NCBI GenBank assembly: GCA_013339765.2 | Contig: CM023453.1 | Location: 84,944,685 to 85,008,684 of the forward strand | Reading direction: 5' to 3' | DNA from: Haemaphysalis longicornis | Lineage: Eukaryota > Arthropoda > Arachnida > Ixodida > Ixodidae | Length of the DNA stretch: 64,000 bases | Part shown: in pieces, positions 10,989 to 23,226 of the stretch | How positions within the stretch are numbered: position 1 is the stretch's first letter | Layout: each line of letters starts with the position of its first letter | Notes under the pieces: generated by a model | Told to the model about the DNA's origin: nothing | The model's database searches: none | The model's input: the letters and a program-made list of their open reading frames with translations, nothing else | Position numbers and translations under genes: made by a program

Positions 10989-13900
10989 CTGAAAAAGTTG
11001 CAAATTTCACTGGCGAAGCTTATTCTGGCAAACCTCGACTGGTTCTTGCGGCAATTCCTGGCGTCGCATTTGATGTCGCCTCTTTATTTAAAAAGTTTTC
11101 AGCGCCCATTGCAAAGGTACAAAGGGGGTAAACAATAAATCCATATACACAAGGCCTTCTCAGATGACTACGACTGGTGGTATGGCATGGCAACGCTTTT
11201 TGGCTCCTCGCAAAAGCTTCAGCATATTTGAGGCGGGTCATATGTACAAAAACAAAAATACAGAGTCCTTCCAATGAAAAACTCCTTGTATATTGGTTTT
11301 TACTGAAACAAAACAGCCGATATAAAAAGCTGTGTAGAGAAGAGGTGGTGAGACTGAAACAGAACAGAAAGAAAAGACGCAGAAAATGACGGCCTGTCGC
11401 TGGAACAAGAGCCGTTTAGCATAACAAAAACAAAATATAAAGGCCATTTTTGGACACCTGACCCCTCCCCTATTATGTGGAGAATGTGAAAGCGTTTTGG
11501 CTAAATTGTGGAACGGATGTGCCGGTATTGTGTGCGCCGCCTCGTTTTACAGCTGGTGTTGGCGTAGACGGTTAAGAGTCCATCGCTGCGTATGCCGCAT
11601 CCAATAGTATTTGCAGAACAAATGTCGCGTGAAAGACAGCCCTTTCATGTTATGCACTGTGAGGATTTGGGGCTTACAGTGGCGCGTGTCCAGTGGTACG
11701 TACTTACACTCTCACAAAACGGTAATACTTTATCTCTCAATCTCTCCTTTTAATAATTACCTTCAGTTTTGTCGCGAAGTTTTCGTCCTCCTTCGGTTAA
11801 TACGACTTTGTTCCCGTGCCACTTACCTTATTATCCGTACATATAATCTGTTAGCGCGAACGTGTATTGCTTCTTACCTAATTGCTCCTCTTGCATAATT
11901 AGCGTGCTTTAAATTTCTCCTCTAGTACTGAGTGCACATCTCTTAGAAACGTTTCTGAGTCAAAGTCCACCACCTTTCCACTAAGTTCACCTTTTGTCAG
12001 GTGGAGTTATGGAGCTGGGTCTGTCCAGGGGTTCCGTGCTCGTCTCGTATTCCGGAACGGCCTGTTTCGAATCCCACCCGGAGCCAAAATTTACCCCATT
12101 TTTCTTTCAACTCAATTGCTTGCCTTCTTTATTGGAGCTGTTCTACGAATTGCGGCGTCATTTCGAGCATTCATTGAAGTGCTTCTTATCCGTTGAGCAG
12201 TCGGCCATTTGGCGTGTTGTGCGGCGGCCATTTTGTGTGCCACAGCCGCCGGATTTTCGGCCAACATAGCTGCGTAATGCTTTCGCATTGAATAAGGATG
12301 CCGGCTCCCACTCTCCACCCGACCGCCGAATACAACTCTGTACGGGACGTTGAAATCGCGCAGATGCGGTTGTGGTCTAGTTTTAATTGAGGAAAAATAA
12401 CGAATGAAAAACTGTCCGGTGCTCCAGTGGACCGCATTGGCTACTTTGATTCGCCCCAGAATAGGGGCACAATCCGCTGCGGCTACTGGCTATGTCGCTG
12501 CTGGCTATGTCTCACTGTTCGGCGGTTTAGGCAGCTGTGGGCGTGGCCCTGTTTGAGTTTATTCCACTCCCCCATGCGTCCTCATTCTCTTGGGTCAAGA
12601 ATGCGTCGACGTTGGTTAAAGCTCAGTAAAAACATACTCATCTGTTCCGGCTGGACTCATCATCATGACTTGCTGTTATCAAGCAAAGCGAACGCTGCCT
12701 CGAGAGAAGTTTCTTTGCGCGGTTAATTATTTTTTTCGCAAACATAAAAACGACAAGGGAGCACCTCCTATATTTAATGTAGAAGTACCGAATTGATGAA
12801 ACAATAGACGAGTGGAGAGGCGAAGCGCTGAAAAAGAACACTTGCATGTACTTCAGTTGCAAGTTCAGGCTCCAGCCAACGACTGCAACGTCGTTCACAT
12901 AGAGGTAACAAATAGGCCTCAGGACAGATGATTCAATCACGTACTTTTTTTTCCTTTTGTTGCAGTGGACTACAGTTGTTACTTAGACTACAGTGACGCA
13001 AATTTCAGAGGTAAAGAGAACTAGCTATTCTAATCTGTGAATGTAGATGACCAGTGAAGCTGTTTAGCCCTCAACCCGAAGGTGACATAGAATCTTGATG
13101 AAAACTACGAAATCATTTATTGTGAATAATTGAAAATGAAAACGATGAACTCGGTATAAGGATATGGAATTTTAGTTGGTAAAGTTTGATGAAACAAGAG
13201 TAGCACCCGTCTTCCGTAAACACTCTCCTTCCGTAGATGACACCAGACGGGAATTCTGAACCGTTTACAACTTCGCTGTAAACTAACTAATCGCGAGACG
13301 TAAATGACGCTCAAAGTAATGATAGAGTTGTCTGTCGTCTTAGCGGCCAATTGTCATATAATTATTTTTGAGAAATGTTCGACAAAACAAAAATACAGCC
13401 GTATTCTTCTGAGTATTCCCGAAAGTCTTCGCTTTGCCGCAAGGCGTTTTGCCCAGCCCAAAGACAAATTCACGGAATCTTACTTATATAAAGGTTCACT
13501 GTAATATATTTAAGAAAGCACGAACAGAGAGTATTAGACAGCGTGTGCCCATTTATGACGTCTTTTCAGGGCCTGGTTTGCAAAATAATTTTTGCAAAGT
13601 TGTAATCTTCTAGGAAATAAAGAAAGCGCGCAAAACTCCGAATAAGGCGTCTCGCTAATAGCGCCAGAGCCGAAGGCACTGTGCGCTCTCAAAATATAAA
13701 AAAAGAAATAGCAAGGATCCGTCATGTAACGGAAACTATCGTGAAGTCTCACTCAAAAGCGGCCGCTCCTGTCGGATGCATCATTTGCTTTTGACACTTG
13801 TTGTTGTTGTTTTTAGTTTATTTAATAGCATCAAAGCTTAGTAGACACTAAACGGGTCCGATCATATCGAGGAAACTAGGTTGACCTCCCAGATATAGTC

Positions 13901-15089
13901 CATCAAGAAAGGGTAGGCAGGACCATGAAGCCACCGATGGTAATGCGTGTCTTGCCGCAAATTTAGGCCTGCTGCCATCAAACATGTCCTTCGAATGTCC
14001 TTAGTTTCAGGACATGTCCATATTAGGTGGTGAAGGTCTGCCGCTAACCGTTTCCTCAGAGCAGGTTGGACATTTCACATGCCCTCGGTAATCCCCTTTC
14101 CATCCACTCGTGCGGGCAGGAGTAGAGCCACGCCCAGTCGGATCATTCGTAGTACAACCTCCTCCATCCTTGTAAGCTATTTGATTTTGAAACTTGCACC
14201 GCCAATTGGGAACATGCCGCAAACCTTGCCCGCGTGGTCTGAGCGAAGCTTTCGATAAAGGTTAGTTCCATTCTCTTTTAAATACTACGGTAGTTAATTT
14301 TAGCAAAGATCCACCAGCTACCCAACCACTAGGCATTATAATTAAATATAAGGGGAGCTTTTTTGCCTTCCCCCGAAGACTGACGCCCAAACATTGTTCT
14401 CAATTTGATAAGCACTGCAACAAATCATGACTATCGTAATTTTGGTTGTACTGTCGTGTCTGCAACCTTTTGCAATATGTCTTTGTGAAGTCATTGTTAC
14501 ACTCAACAGCACTATGTTACCGTCAAAGAGCATTGTTATTTCCATCGATCGCACATATCTTCCCTGAAGGACACACTTCATGTCATTTCCTAATACACAT
14601 GTTGAATTTCCACTAAATATAACTATAATCATAACCTTTGTACGACGTGGTCTTAGCTGATTGTCTTCGGGCCATATAAAAGGAAACTTCATTTTCGTAT
14701 GCTTGCCCATTTACATCTCGAGGGTCTGCTGCCCGGAACGTCCGATTTGGTTAAAGACTGCCAGCTTGCGCGAACGACGCAATACATTAATGGTTGCTAT
14801 ACATTATACGAACGCATTTAAAAGATAACCATAACGCGGAATGAACCACCAGCAATGTCTGTCTTCTCGTTTAAAATCGCTGCAATTGTGTTCGAAAAGT
14901 CTGTGAAACACGCAATAGGTTCAATACTCACCCCGGCACCGTGGCGCACATTCCTACCTCCGTCGACACGGCCCATCGGGTAAAATTTCCCAACGTGGAA
15001 GGCTCGCGCTTCAAGGCACAGTCACCTCGAACACGGGCACAGAGAAATGCAAGGAAGCCGGCTGCCAGCAGCCAAGCTCGCTGTGGCAT
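10866..15089 (-). CDS. GGT: gamma-glutamyltransferase copy B, 5' part (exons 1-2)
   Basis: The gene encodes the start of glutathione hydrolase (gamma-glutamyltransferase), the cell-surface or secreted N-terminal nucleophile enzyme that removes the glutamyl group from glutathione. Exon 1 (15089-14932) gives a signal peptide and the STLGNFTRWAVSTEVGMC segment; exon 2 (10988-10866) gives KGGNMADAAVATLLCMGVV and MGIGGGFVAT. The exons join in phase 2 (GG plus G) across a 3.9-kb intron with GT..AG ends. The family normally has about 570 residues, so only the first 93 codons are here. Exons 3 onward were not found to the left, where the DNA is repeat-filled to the window edge. The alternative is that these are the missing first exons of GGT-A, displaced by misassembly. 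Confidence 0.85.
12010..12115 (+). repeat. tRNA-derived SINE fragment
   Basis: The sequence has a run like a tRNA D and anticodon region (CAGGGGTTCCGTGCTCGTC, TCGTATTCCGGAACGGCC), box B-like GTTTCGAATCCC, and CCGGAGCCAAAATTT with a pyrimidine tail, a layout typical of tick tRNA-derived SINEs. It lies in the first intron of GGT-B. Confidence 0.55.
13805..14230 (-). mobile_element. 3' end of an R1/jockey-type LINE
   Basis: The minus-strand translation (with frameshifts) gives ADLHHLIWTCPETKDIRRTC and LMDYIWEVNLVSSI, the usual C-terminal pattern of tick R1/jockey-type LINEs (a knuckle-like HHLIWTCP followed by LLDYL). No RT is attached. It is an inactive 5'-truncated insert in the first intron of GGT-B. 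Confidence 0.55.
14932..15089 (-). CDS. GGT: GGT-B exon 1 (signal peptide)
   Basis: The chosen ATG gives MPQRAWLLAAGFLAFLCARV, a basic start followed by a hydrophobic stretch, then DCALKREPSTLGNFTRWAVS. The frame is open upstream to 15254, but the extra residues look unlike a secretory leader, so the inner ATG is preferred. WAVST is the conserved start of the mature GGT fold. The donor is CCGGG followed by GTGAGT (GT at 14931-14930), phase 2. Confidence 0.85.
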
Positions 15090-15644
15090 ATTTATCCTAC
15101 AGTTGTGGTAACAGCCCCCCGTGCGAGCACTGCAAGGGCAGAAGACAAAATAAGGTCGGCCGGCAACGAGCCCGCATGCCAACGGGTAACAAACACCTGC
15201 GAACGAGTCGGCGTACATTACACCGGGGTACCGGATAAGGGGAGTGTGTTTCATTGAGTTTCAGTTTTCTGTTTCGACTAATTAAAGTTTATTTTCTTGC
15301 TTCTTTTGCTGCCATTTGAAACGCTCTCGGCAACTGACACGTGCTTTGACGGGCAAAAAGAAAGATGACGAAAAATGGAACAGCTGTACTCGTGAAGGTT
15401 GCACTAGAAATTGTTATGCGTGGGTGGTAATTGAACAGGGCAGAGTGTTCACGAATTTTGAGCGAGCGTAAACTTTCTACAGCGCATGGGTTTCCAAGTA
15501 AGAGGTGTGCGAATATTCGCTCCCCCCTCCTTCCCGAATATTCGCGCTCCCGAAGATTCGAACCACCTCCTGGGCCCTGGCGGTCACGGCGGCCTTCTGG
15601 CCCTCCTCCACCCCCAATACCTGATCTCGACGGACAAAATAACA

Positions 15645-15716
<72 letters not shown>

Positions 15717-16962
15717 AATGTTCAATATTCCGGAACGACCACTTTCACTTTAGTTAATTTTTTTGGATGGAAACCCCCTTTCTCAGTTTTGTAACTTCAA
15801 TAATTCCGCAGGTAATTTTCTGACGGAATTTCGAAAGCTGCCAACGTAGAAATTGTGGGGTTTTACTTATGTGTTGGGTTTGTATTTTCATCAAATGGAA
15901 ATTAATATGAATATGATAATGTAACTTTTTGATGTATGAAGATAAGAAAACATCACAAGTAGAATGACCCAGAAATAGGCGGCAGTACGACGAACCAAGT
16001 CGCTCCATATCTTCAGCCATTTGGAGCGTCATCGTAGGGGTCATGCTAAAACTCAAAGCTGCTTGAATATATATTTCCGAATAACGTCAGGCAGCCTGTC
16101 CTGTAGGCTTATTTGAAGGCGGGGACTAATTCGCTTTCTGTGGATTGATGGATTTATGAGTGATGGAACTGCATAACGCTTCCAACCCGTATGACCGACG
16201 TTTCTATAACCAAATAGCTTCTTTCTGTAGGATAGACAAAAACCACAAAACAAAACACGGTCGGCAGGGCATTCACATCCACAGTATAAAATTAATCCTA
16301 CACTTTTTTTCAAGGACACCAGTGATATCAAAATGTCTTTTTTTTAAACTGAGGCCGTACATAGGCGATGCTTGGCGTATTCATTGCCCTTTTTTCTGTA
16401 TCCGAAGAGATTGTTGTCAAGCTTGTGCCCAATTTCGTTTACGGACGCCGATCGAACATTTTGTATGTAATTACACACATCGTTCGCGAAGCCCAGCTGC
16501 AAGTGGCATCGGGTTCCCCTAAAAGGAAACACACTGTCAATTCACGGAGATGCATAACTCAGTTAACTCGGGAAAATAAGGTGGTAGTGTCCCTTGCGTC
16601 ATCGTGTTTTGTAAGCTTGGTTTCTTTTAAGTAGCTACAATTCACAGTGCAGATTGTTGGGTCAGTTAAGAAGCGAAAGCAGTCAAATAATCCGCTAATG
16701 GGGGGAAAACCGAAGACGTATTTGACCAATACTGCCTAGAGCCCCACCTACGAACGCTACCGTTAAGCAAGGAGAGGGTGCAGGATTGGAAGACTACGTA
16801 GTCAACGCGATACAAACTATAAAATGCTGGGTGGCATGACAATAAACCAGCATGAAGCACGCTTTATCGCGGTACCAGTTAGTTCCAAAACATATTTATG
16901 TGTACATTTTTCATCAAATTCTCCTTAGCAATTCATGGTTGTTTTCTCTTAAAGTGCGTTTT
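15090..16962. other. 5' flank of GGT-B; (CT)n at 15645-15715
   Basis: This should hold the GGT-B promoter and 5' UTR if GGT-B starts at 15089; no clear TATA box is placed with confidence. A pure CT run of about 70 bp lies at 15645-15715. The remainder is unrecognised, with a few phase-free short open frames. Confidence 0.5.
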
Positions 16963-16965
16963 AAT

Positions 16966-16998
<33 letters not shown>

Positions 16999-17012
16999 TT
17001 AATATATATATA

Positions 17013-17051
<39 letters not shown>
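16963..17051. repeat. (TA)n array, interrupted
   Basis: Four TA runs broken by TAATAT and TTTAATA interruptions. There are no SINE parts at its edges, unlike the arrays at 5.5-10 kb. Confidence 0.9.
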
Positions 17052-17053
<2 letters not shown>

Positions 17054-17379
17054 TAACTAGCGATAGTACCTAGTGACGCCCGGGTGGGCGACTATACTAA
17101 TGACACTCAAGGACATAACAAGTGTCGAGGTATTTTTTACTTGTCATAACTAGGTCACCGTGTAGGTGCACACAATTTGAAACTCCCTGTTGGGGTCAAT
17201 AGATGGGCTTCTATCGGAGGCGTGTGGTTATGGGAAACGAGTGGAACTGGGGCTGTCTTTGAACTATCCTGAAACAAATTGTACCAAGATAGTGTGCTCG
17301 AAGGTCTGCTTACCCGTGCCGCTGCGGTGAAAAGCTACGGTGCAACACCAAACGTGGGACTAGTGCAGAAGTCCCTTTC

Positions 17380-17556
17380 GTTCAGATTAATTACCCTGAT
17401 CAGTGAATGAACGGGCTGGGCCGTTCACACCCCACCACAAGAAGGAGCTTGTTAGCTGAGGAGCTGAAGTCGTTGTTTAGGGGCGCTGCTTTAAGAACCG
17501 CGCGACCCTTCGGACCACGACTTTTAGGACCGCGCCCTATTCATTTATGTCAATAA

Positions 17557-17590
<34 letters not shown>

Positions 17591-17600
17591 GTTTCTCTAC
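17380..17600 (+). mobile_element. probable LTR 3' fragment
   Basis: GGGCGCTGCTTTAAGAACC, CGCGCCCTATTCATTTATG and then TCAATAAAAGCTCTCTCTC with a CT run form the polyadenylation and R/U5 end of an LTR as seen in tick gypsy elements. No partner LTR or internal region was found next to it. Confidence 0.45.
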
Positions 17601-19120
17601 TTACGGGGGCTGTTATGTATTTGGAGGGATGGGTAACCATCGCTCACAGTTTTATAATAAATAACATCGGCTCCTACAGCAGTCGCGTGGATACAGAAAA
17701 TCGTAAGTGATGGCGCGCGCTATTTAAGCGCACGAAAATTAAACATAACTGACCCTCCTGTGGTGTGTAATCGTACAAAAATTTCGCTCGCCTCATTGTA
17801 TGTTTGTTCGGACAAAAGCGAGACATTTTTTTGGAGATTAGTAGGGGCAGCATTTGTAAGCAAAAATGGATTCAATCAACAAACTGGATCAATAGCTATA
17901 CAGGAATTTGTAAAAACGCGTAAATTTTCAAAAAGTCTCATTCTCACTAACAGGTGGCTTTACGAAAAAATCTGTAAAATATAGTCTTTAGACTTTTCAT
18001 GGGTTACTTATATCTGCAAAAACCTGTTCCATATCTCAACGAACCTGCGAAAAAAAAAATTTGCGAAAAAATATTTACCGCTTTTCCTAAGGAGTGTAAT
18101 TTTAAGATATACCGATATATTGTGCCCTTACACCTTAGTAGGAATGTGCTCCTAAAATTTGAAGCATCAAGAACAAACAGTTTGGGTGTGCGTTGACATC
18201 ACCTGCCTGGCCTTTCCGCCCCTAATTTGTGTAGTTTAAAAATCATTGTCGTCATTTCAGCTGTGGCGCCGGGCAAAATTTTTATATTTGGCTTTTTGGT
18301 GCAGTGGAGTCAGTAGCAATTATTAGCAGAAACCAATTGGATGTATATGAAGCATATATTAGGAATATTTGAAAACACTCAATTTGCTCCGAAATCGAAA
18401 TTCGCGCCACGAATGTTCGTTAGGGCAGAACCGTAAAACTACTTTTTAAATATTCTTACGGGATACATATATCCTGCGAGTGTTAACTCATCACCACCTG
18501 CTAGGGACTAAAATCCGGAAGCAGGCGCAATGGCGTCTGGGTGTAAATTACCCTAAGTGTAAAATCTTGCCGCCAGAAACACGAACGTTCGCTTAACGGA
18601 CTGGTGTCCTTCTCACCGCGATTCCGGAGATCTTCACGACCGCCGCACAGAAGGGACGTGCCGAACTTGGCTAGGAATCGCCGAAAACGAGTAATAATTC
18701 AAGGAAGCTTGCACTCACGCGCACGATTTGAATAGATAAGCTGCTGTAAGTGAGCATTGCCGGACGCATAGTAAAGTTTCAGTATCATTGTTTATTTGCA
18801 TAGTTGCGGTGCTAGTGATTGTCATCATATGCATCGAAGAGGTCGTCGTCTTCGCCGGGGCGAGTTGAGAATGCAAAGTCATCCTCAGCATTGAAGACTT
18901 CCACCGCCTATTCTCTTCGAATCGAGGCAGCGGTGGCGGGAACTGCGAGTCGTCTCAGGAAGGTGTGGCCCACTCGCAGCTACGTCTCCAATTATCCAGA
19001 ATGGCTTCCAGGGAATGCAGCGGCCGCGGTGACCTCTCCCAAGCACGGTGTGTTGTCATCTTTAGGCATTAGCGATGCAGATTATTTTAGCATGCTCGGT
19101 TGCGCTGCATGACAGTGCCG
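17601..19120. other. no gene recognised
   Basis: Scattered short frames. The ORF at 18819-19112 (plus, serine-rich) and its minus-strand shadow, with an acidic GEDDDLFDAYDDNH tail, have no recognisable domain. Nothing firmer can be said. Confidence 0.45.
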
Positions 19121-19124
19121 GAGT

Positions 19125-19282
19125 TTCATTTTTTTTTTTTTTTTGCTAAAGCCACTGCGCGAGCTGGAGACTCGTTGGTGGCCGCGGGGAACGCACTCAC
19201 GAGCGTTAGGCAGTTTCTTGGCATATGTTTTCTGCAACGGTGAACTTACGGACAATTAACAACAGCTTAGCTGTTAAAAAAC
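19125..19282 (-). repeat. R-repeat, copy 4 (5' part)
   Basis: The minus strand begins TTTTTAACAGCTAAGCTGTT and continues TTGTCCGTAAGTTCACCG, CAAGAAACTGCCTAACGCTC and GTGGCTTTAGCAAAAAAAAA. This matches, in the same order, the copy split by the TTAA element at 39840-41120, including the closing A-run. The A-run suggests that this truncated form has its own 3' end. Confidence 0.65.
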
Positions 19283-19329
19283 GGAGGTCAGGAAACATCC
19301 CCTTTTCTTCATCATCGGTAAGCAGTTGG

Positions 19330-21260
19330 TCAGAACGTTAATGCCGAGGAGGACATCGCTCCAGCAATTCTCCAGACGGAGTAATTTACGGGGCGGACTT
19401 CATCGTTGATTTCGCCACGGGGCGTGCGTATACCCCCGGTCATGCATATACTGGCACCATGCACTTCATTATGGCTTCTCGCCACGGACAAGATAACGTC
19501 GCCACCAAAACAAAACAATCCACCCTTGGGTCCACAAGAACCCTCACGTTGTGGCCGTCGACCGGACGTCAAGGTTATTTGATACGGCATGGTCATCATG
19601 ACGCTGGTGGGTGTTATAGTTGTTCTATTGCGGCGTTCGTGGAGGCTCTTCGTTGTTTTTAACGTCGGCAACACCACCTCCACATGTAGGTGGGCTTAGT
19701 TTTCCTGGTGAGGAAGGAAGACAGACTTTCACGACGCGATCGTCGAATAGTTAGGTGAAGCGGCGCGGCCTGGAGACGGCGAGCGGGGTCCGCGAACTGC
19801 AGGGGGGTGCGTCGCGTACTGGCGTCATGGGTAGTCCTCACGATATCTGGAGGCTTCTGGCCATAGCTTGAACGTGGATCATTGGAGCGGAATCCACGAG
19901 GTCTGAGATGTTGGTAAGGACACCGGAGGTACAGCTGTATGGCTTGAGCACAGTGGAAGCAAAGTGGGCGATCGTAAGCCGTCTTACGTAGATAAATCTT
20001 CAAGGGGAACCGCTGCTGCGCCTGGATAGCTGGTATCGCGAAGGGGAGAAGCTTGCTCATCGTGGCGTGCGAACGCCTTGTCCAGCAGCCAGCAACTGCG
20101 GTTGGCTAGTAGCGGTGGCGTAGGTTCCGGCAGGGCGCTTAGGTGTGACATAGACTGGACGGCCTGAGCCAAGTAGTCATTGCACTTATTCGTGGATACT
20201 CTGCACAAAGGAGCGGTTGGCTAGTAACGGTGGCGTAGTTTCCGGCAGGGCGCTTACGTGTGACATAGACTGGACGGCCTGAGCCAAGTAGTCATTGCAC
20301 TCCTTCGTGGATACTCTGCACGATGGATAGAAGCCGGTAATTATAAAGTCGTCATCTTCGGCAGCTGATCTCACACAACATTACGGATGGTCTCCCGGAT
20401 TGATTCCTGCCAGCATGGTGTGTAGACGACTGTGTCTCTAAATGTGAGATCGCCGTGGAAGTGGTGAGTCTGCGATAGCGATCACTCTTGGCGGCCGAGG
20501 CTCGCTCGATGTTTGTCGCCTTGGAAACGAACCCCTATACTGTTGTGGGTGGATTGAGGACAATACCACCGAATATCTCGCTGAATTCTCACACCCCTCG
20601 TCAGTGCGCGCTGCTTCTTTTCTTCGGGGGCGTGCGGGTCGGCGCGCATACTCCGCCACAGCACGTCTTCAAGAAGCTTGTAACAGCTTTGTTACAGTCC
20701 TGGTATCGGCAATGAAACAGATTTTTAGTCCGTCGGCACCTGTAGTGGTCAGCGAAGGCTCACCTCAGACTCTCCTTGGACATTTCCTATGAGGCCAGTG
20801 AAGCCTCGTGCTTCTCTAACCAGTGGTGGTCCGTACCTTCCAATGAAAAGTAAAAAATTGCTTTCAGTGGCTTGTGGTGCATTCGCTGTATCGAGCCAGT
20901 GGTTTGTAGTAGTAGATCCAGTCATCTATATTCATGAAGGCATCCTCATAGAATGGAGGAGATGTATTCGGGATGATGGGCGGGCACATCATACGATAAC
21001 GGGCTTCTTTGGTTTTCTGTGCCCGCGACGCAATCCTTGACTCGTGGTGCTCCTCAGATCGTCTGGTAGAGGACCGAACTCTGGTGAGCGCCCTTGCAGT
21101 CGTCTGCCCACGCGTGCTTCAGCCTCTGAGAAGGCACGTGATCTGGGCTCAGTACTGGACTAGCTTGGCGGGGTCACCGAGCGCCACTGGACATCAGGTG
21201 AACCTATCCCGCCCCTCTACCACAAAATGTCACATCTTAAGACGATGGATCTCCGTATTC
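19330..21260 (-). pseudogene. gypsy-type gag and protease remnant
   Basis: Read on the minus strand there is a gag core (NIDDWIYYYKPLARYSE near 20930, PHAPEEKKQRALTRGVR near 20620), a nucleocapsid knuckle (RPLCFHCAQAIQLYLRCPYQ near 19960, in which the CX2C is kept but the knuckle His appears lost), then a stretch resembling the aspartic protease approach (VDGHNVRVLVDP near 19540, where an active protease has LVDTGA). Many frameshifts and stops are present, and the active-site DTG is broken. No RT or LTRs were found beside it. It is inactive. Confidence 0.7.
20098..20323 (-). repeat. 113-bp tandem duplication inside the gag remnant
   Basis: The segment GCGGTTGGCTAGTAGCGGTG...GTGGATACTCTGCA occurs twice, side by side, with a few substitutions. 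Both copies encode CRVSTxxCNDYLAQAVQSMS on the minus strand, so the duplication arose within the gag sequence. Confidence 0.85.
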
Positions 21261-21269
21261 TAGAGGTCG

Positions 21270-22040
21270 TAGTGGCTTAATTTATTGCCATGAACTGGCA
21301 GTAGGGCTAAGAAGAACATCTTCGCGCTTTCCGAGTCCGAGCAACTACGTCTCGTCTTTTTCCGGTAGCCAGTGAATGATGATTACAGGTGATGAGTTTG
21401 TGATGATGATTATAAATGAAGCTGAGCTCTGATGCAGTTGATAGCGGTGGCTGACATTACAACGACCGACTGTGATGTTTGTATTATGCTGCAACAGATT
21501 CTTGATGCAATATTAGAAACTTTAGCTGGCATCGAAGCGGATGTGGTTCTTAAGTCCTGCAGCTTAAGTTCCGACTTGGCGGTATCGGCCCAGGAGACCT
21601 TTAGTTACAGGGCGCCCCGGTCATCTTTTCCCGTGACGTTCATCCAAAAATGGCGAATACGAAGACGGTAAGAGAAAAATTGGAGGGTTAGATTGTAAGC
21701 ACACTCAATAATAATTACCCTGGGCCTCGAAAGCCCCTCCACCAGCGTTGCGTCCTTACAGATGGAGACGCAAGTTGGCGACACACAGAAAGGGGGACTT
21801 TATTAGGCGACACGTATAAATTGTGAGGTCAGCACAAGCAAGAATCGAAGGTATCCAATATGACGATCAAAGCATAGGCACGCACACTTTTTTGCCATCA
21901 ACTTCGGCGGTCCGTTTTGTACACCCACCACAGTCCATGCACACACCCAGAGGGAATAGCGGCTATATGGCCAATGCGCCGAAGCATACGCGACAATATA
22001 GGTTAGGTCCCTGGTTGCAACTAAACTTGGCATTATACAG
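21270..22040. other. no gene recognised
   Basis: No domain-bearing frame or clear repeat was seen. Three short frames (60-118 codons) overlap on opposite strands. Confidence 0.45.
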
Positions 22041-22049
22041 GTTATTTCG

Positions 22050-22490
22050 GTGCAGCGACCAACTACCCACGGCAACATGAGGATGCAAGAATTACAATTG
22101 GCCTCAAGAAATTTATATGGAAAATCTGGTCCTGGTCTTGACGACATCATGACTCCCATGGTTCATCCCCTCGTACATTATGTTCCCTCCATCTTACTTC
22201 GCTTGTATAACTCTTGCCTGCCGACATGTTACTTTTTCATCAATTGGAAACAAATCCGTGTTACTTTTTTTGCTGAAACCAGCATGCCTTTTCTCCCTTC
22301 CTCCTGCCCCCTTTCTCCTGCCGGCCAAATCAATGTCTATGATTGGAAGGCTTTTTGAACACTTCTTAATTGCCTTCTTATACGATTATTCACAAAGATG
22401 TCATCTCCTTCCCCCTCAAGCAATGAGGTTTTACCCTTGAACAAAAAACATCAGCATTACTGACCTTGCGAATGTGATTGCAACGATATC
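22050..22490 (+). pseudogene. R1-like LINE RT, 5' piece of a split copy
   Basis: The translation contains GKSGPGLDDIMTPMVHPLV, then LLRLYNSCLPTCYFFINWKQ, then ITDLANVIATIS after an in-frame stop. This is the RT N-terminal pattern (GPDGI..., L...N.CL..G.FP..WK...V). The same type of protein resumes at 27046, so about 4.5 kb of other elements has been inserted. Confidence 0.65.
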
Positions 22491-22494
22491 GTGA

Positions 22495-23226
22495 TGGTGG
22501 TGGACTTTCCATCGTCACATCCCTGGAATTTGCCGGGAGTAATGTCCACTCGCGAGGGGAGCGACTAGACACTCCTTCCTTGCGTGTGAACCATACCCTC
22601 TGCTCTGAAACGTTCGAGTCGGTATGCGTTCTCGCCGCCGCGTGCTTGCTTGCCTGCGTGTGTAGTACAGTCTTTTGACCCGTAAGCTGTGACCCTTAAC
22701 TGATTATTCGGGAGATGGCTGAGTGACAGCTGTCCACGTGAATTTCGGCCCTCCCCTACGCATGCATGTACGGCAGCTGGAGGGGTGTGCCCAAGAGAGA
22801 GAGTAAGACAGAGGTGTTATAAGGCCGAACTAGGCCGTAAAAGGGCGTTCTTGTCGGAGCTCTCAGCTAGGCAGTTCCTGGTGAGACAAGGAGTCTCGAC
22901 CATTGAAGATAAATTGGGATTTAGGAGCCCCCTAACTGAGAGGTAGACTTGAGGATCGCGTCGGAAGTTAAGGGTACAGCTGTGTACCGGACAACTAGAC
23001 GGGTCCTGCGGCGGGAACAGGGTTTCGGCCGTCGTCACTCGAGCGGTTTGTGTACACTCCGAGCATAGGAGAGTTACCCTGAGTCTGAGTCACTCGAGTG
23101 ATTTGTACGCACTTAGAGCTAGCGTCTAACTGCAGTTCGCAGTTTTTCCTTCTTGCTACTCATGTATTTGGTTACTGTAATGTAAATAGTTGTATATAAA
23201 GCCATTATTTCTTTAACCTTTAATTT
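22495..23226 (+). mobile_element. LTR-type fragment G1, first part
   Basis: The promoter-like end TTGTATATAAAGCCATTATT and the preceding GAGTGATTTGTACGCACTTA, AGGTGTTATAAGGCCGAAC and TGAGTGACAGCTGT blocks match the minus-strand copy G2 (26010-24990). G1 is interrupted at about 23226 by the LINE and resumes at 26899-27045, where the internal block (CATCGCCCAG, GCGATTGGGTTCCTGAT) again matches G2. An LTR with a start of internal sequence is likely. The left boundary is approximate. Confidence 0.6.

Larger units (their letters stand above)
10989..14931 (-). other. GGT-B intron 1
   Basis: The intron runs from GTGAGT (14931) to CAG (10989). Apart from the SINE at 12010-12115 and the LINE tail at 13805-14230 I recognise nothing. 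The open frames seen on either strand are short and lack domains. Confidence 0.7.

Noticed and set aside
17380..17600. Complete LTR with partner
   Set aside because: No second copy of this sequence was found in the window, so only a fragment is claimed.
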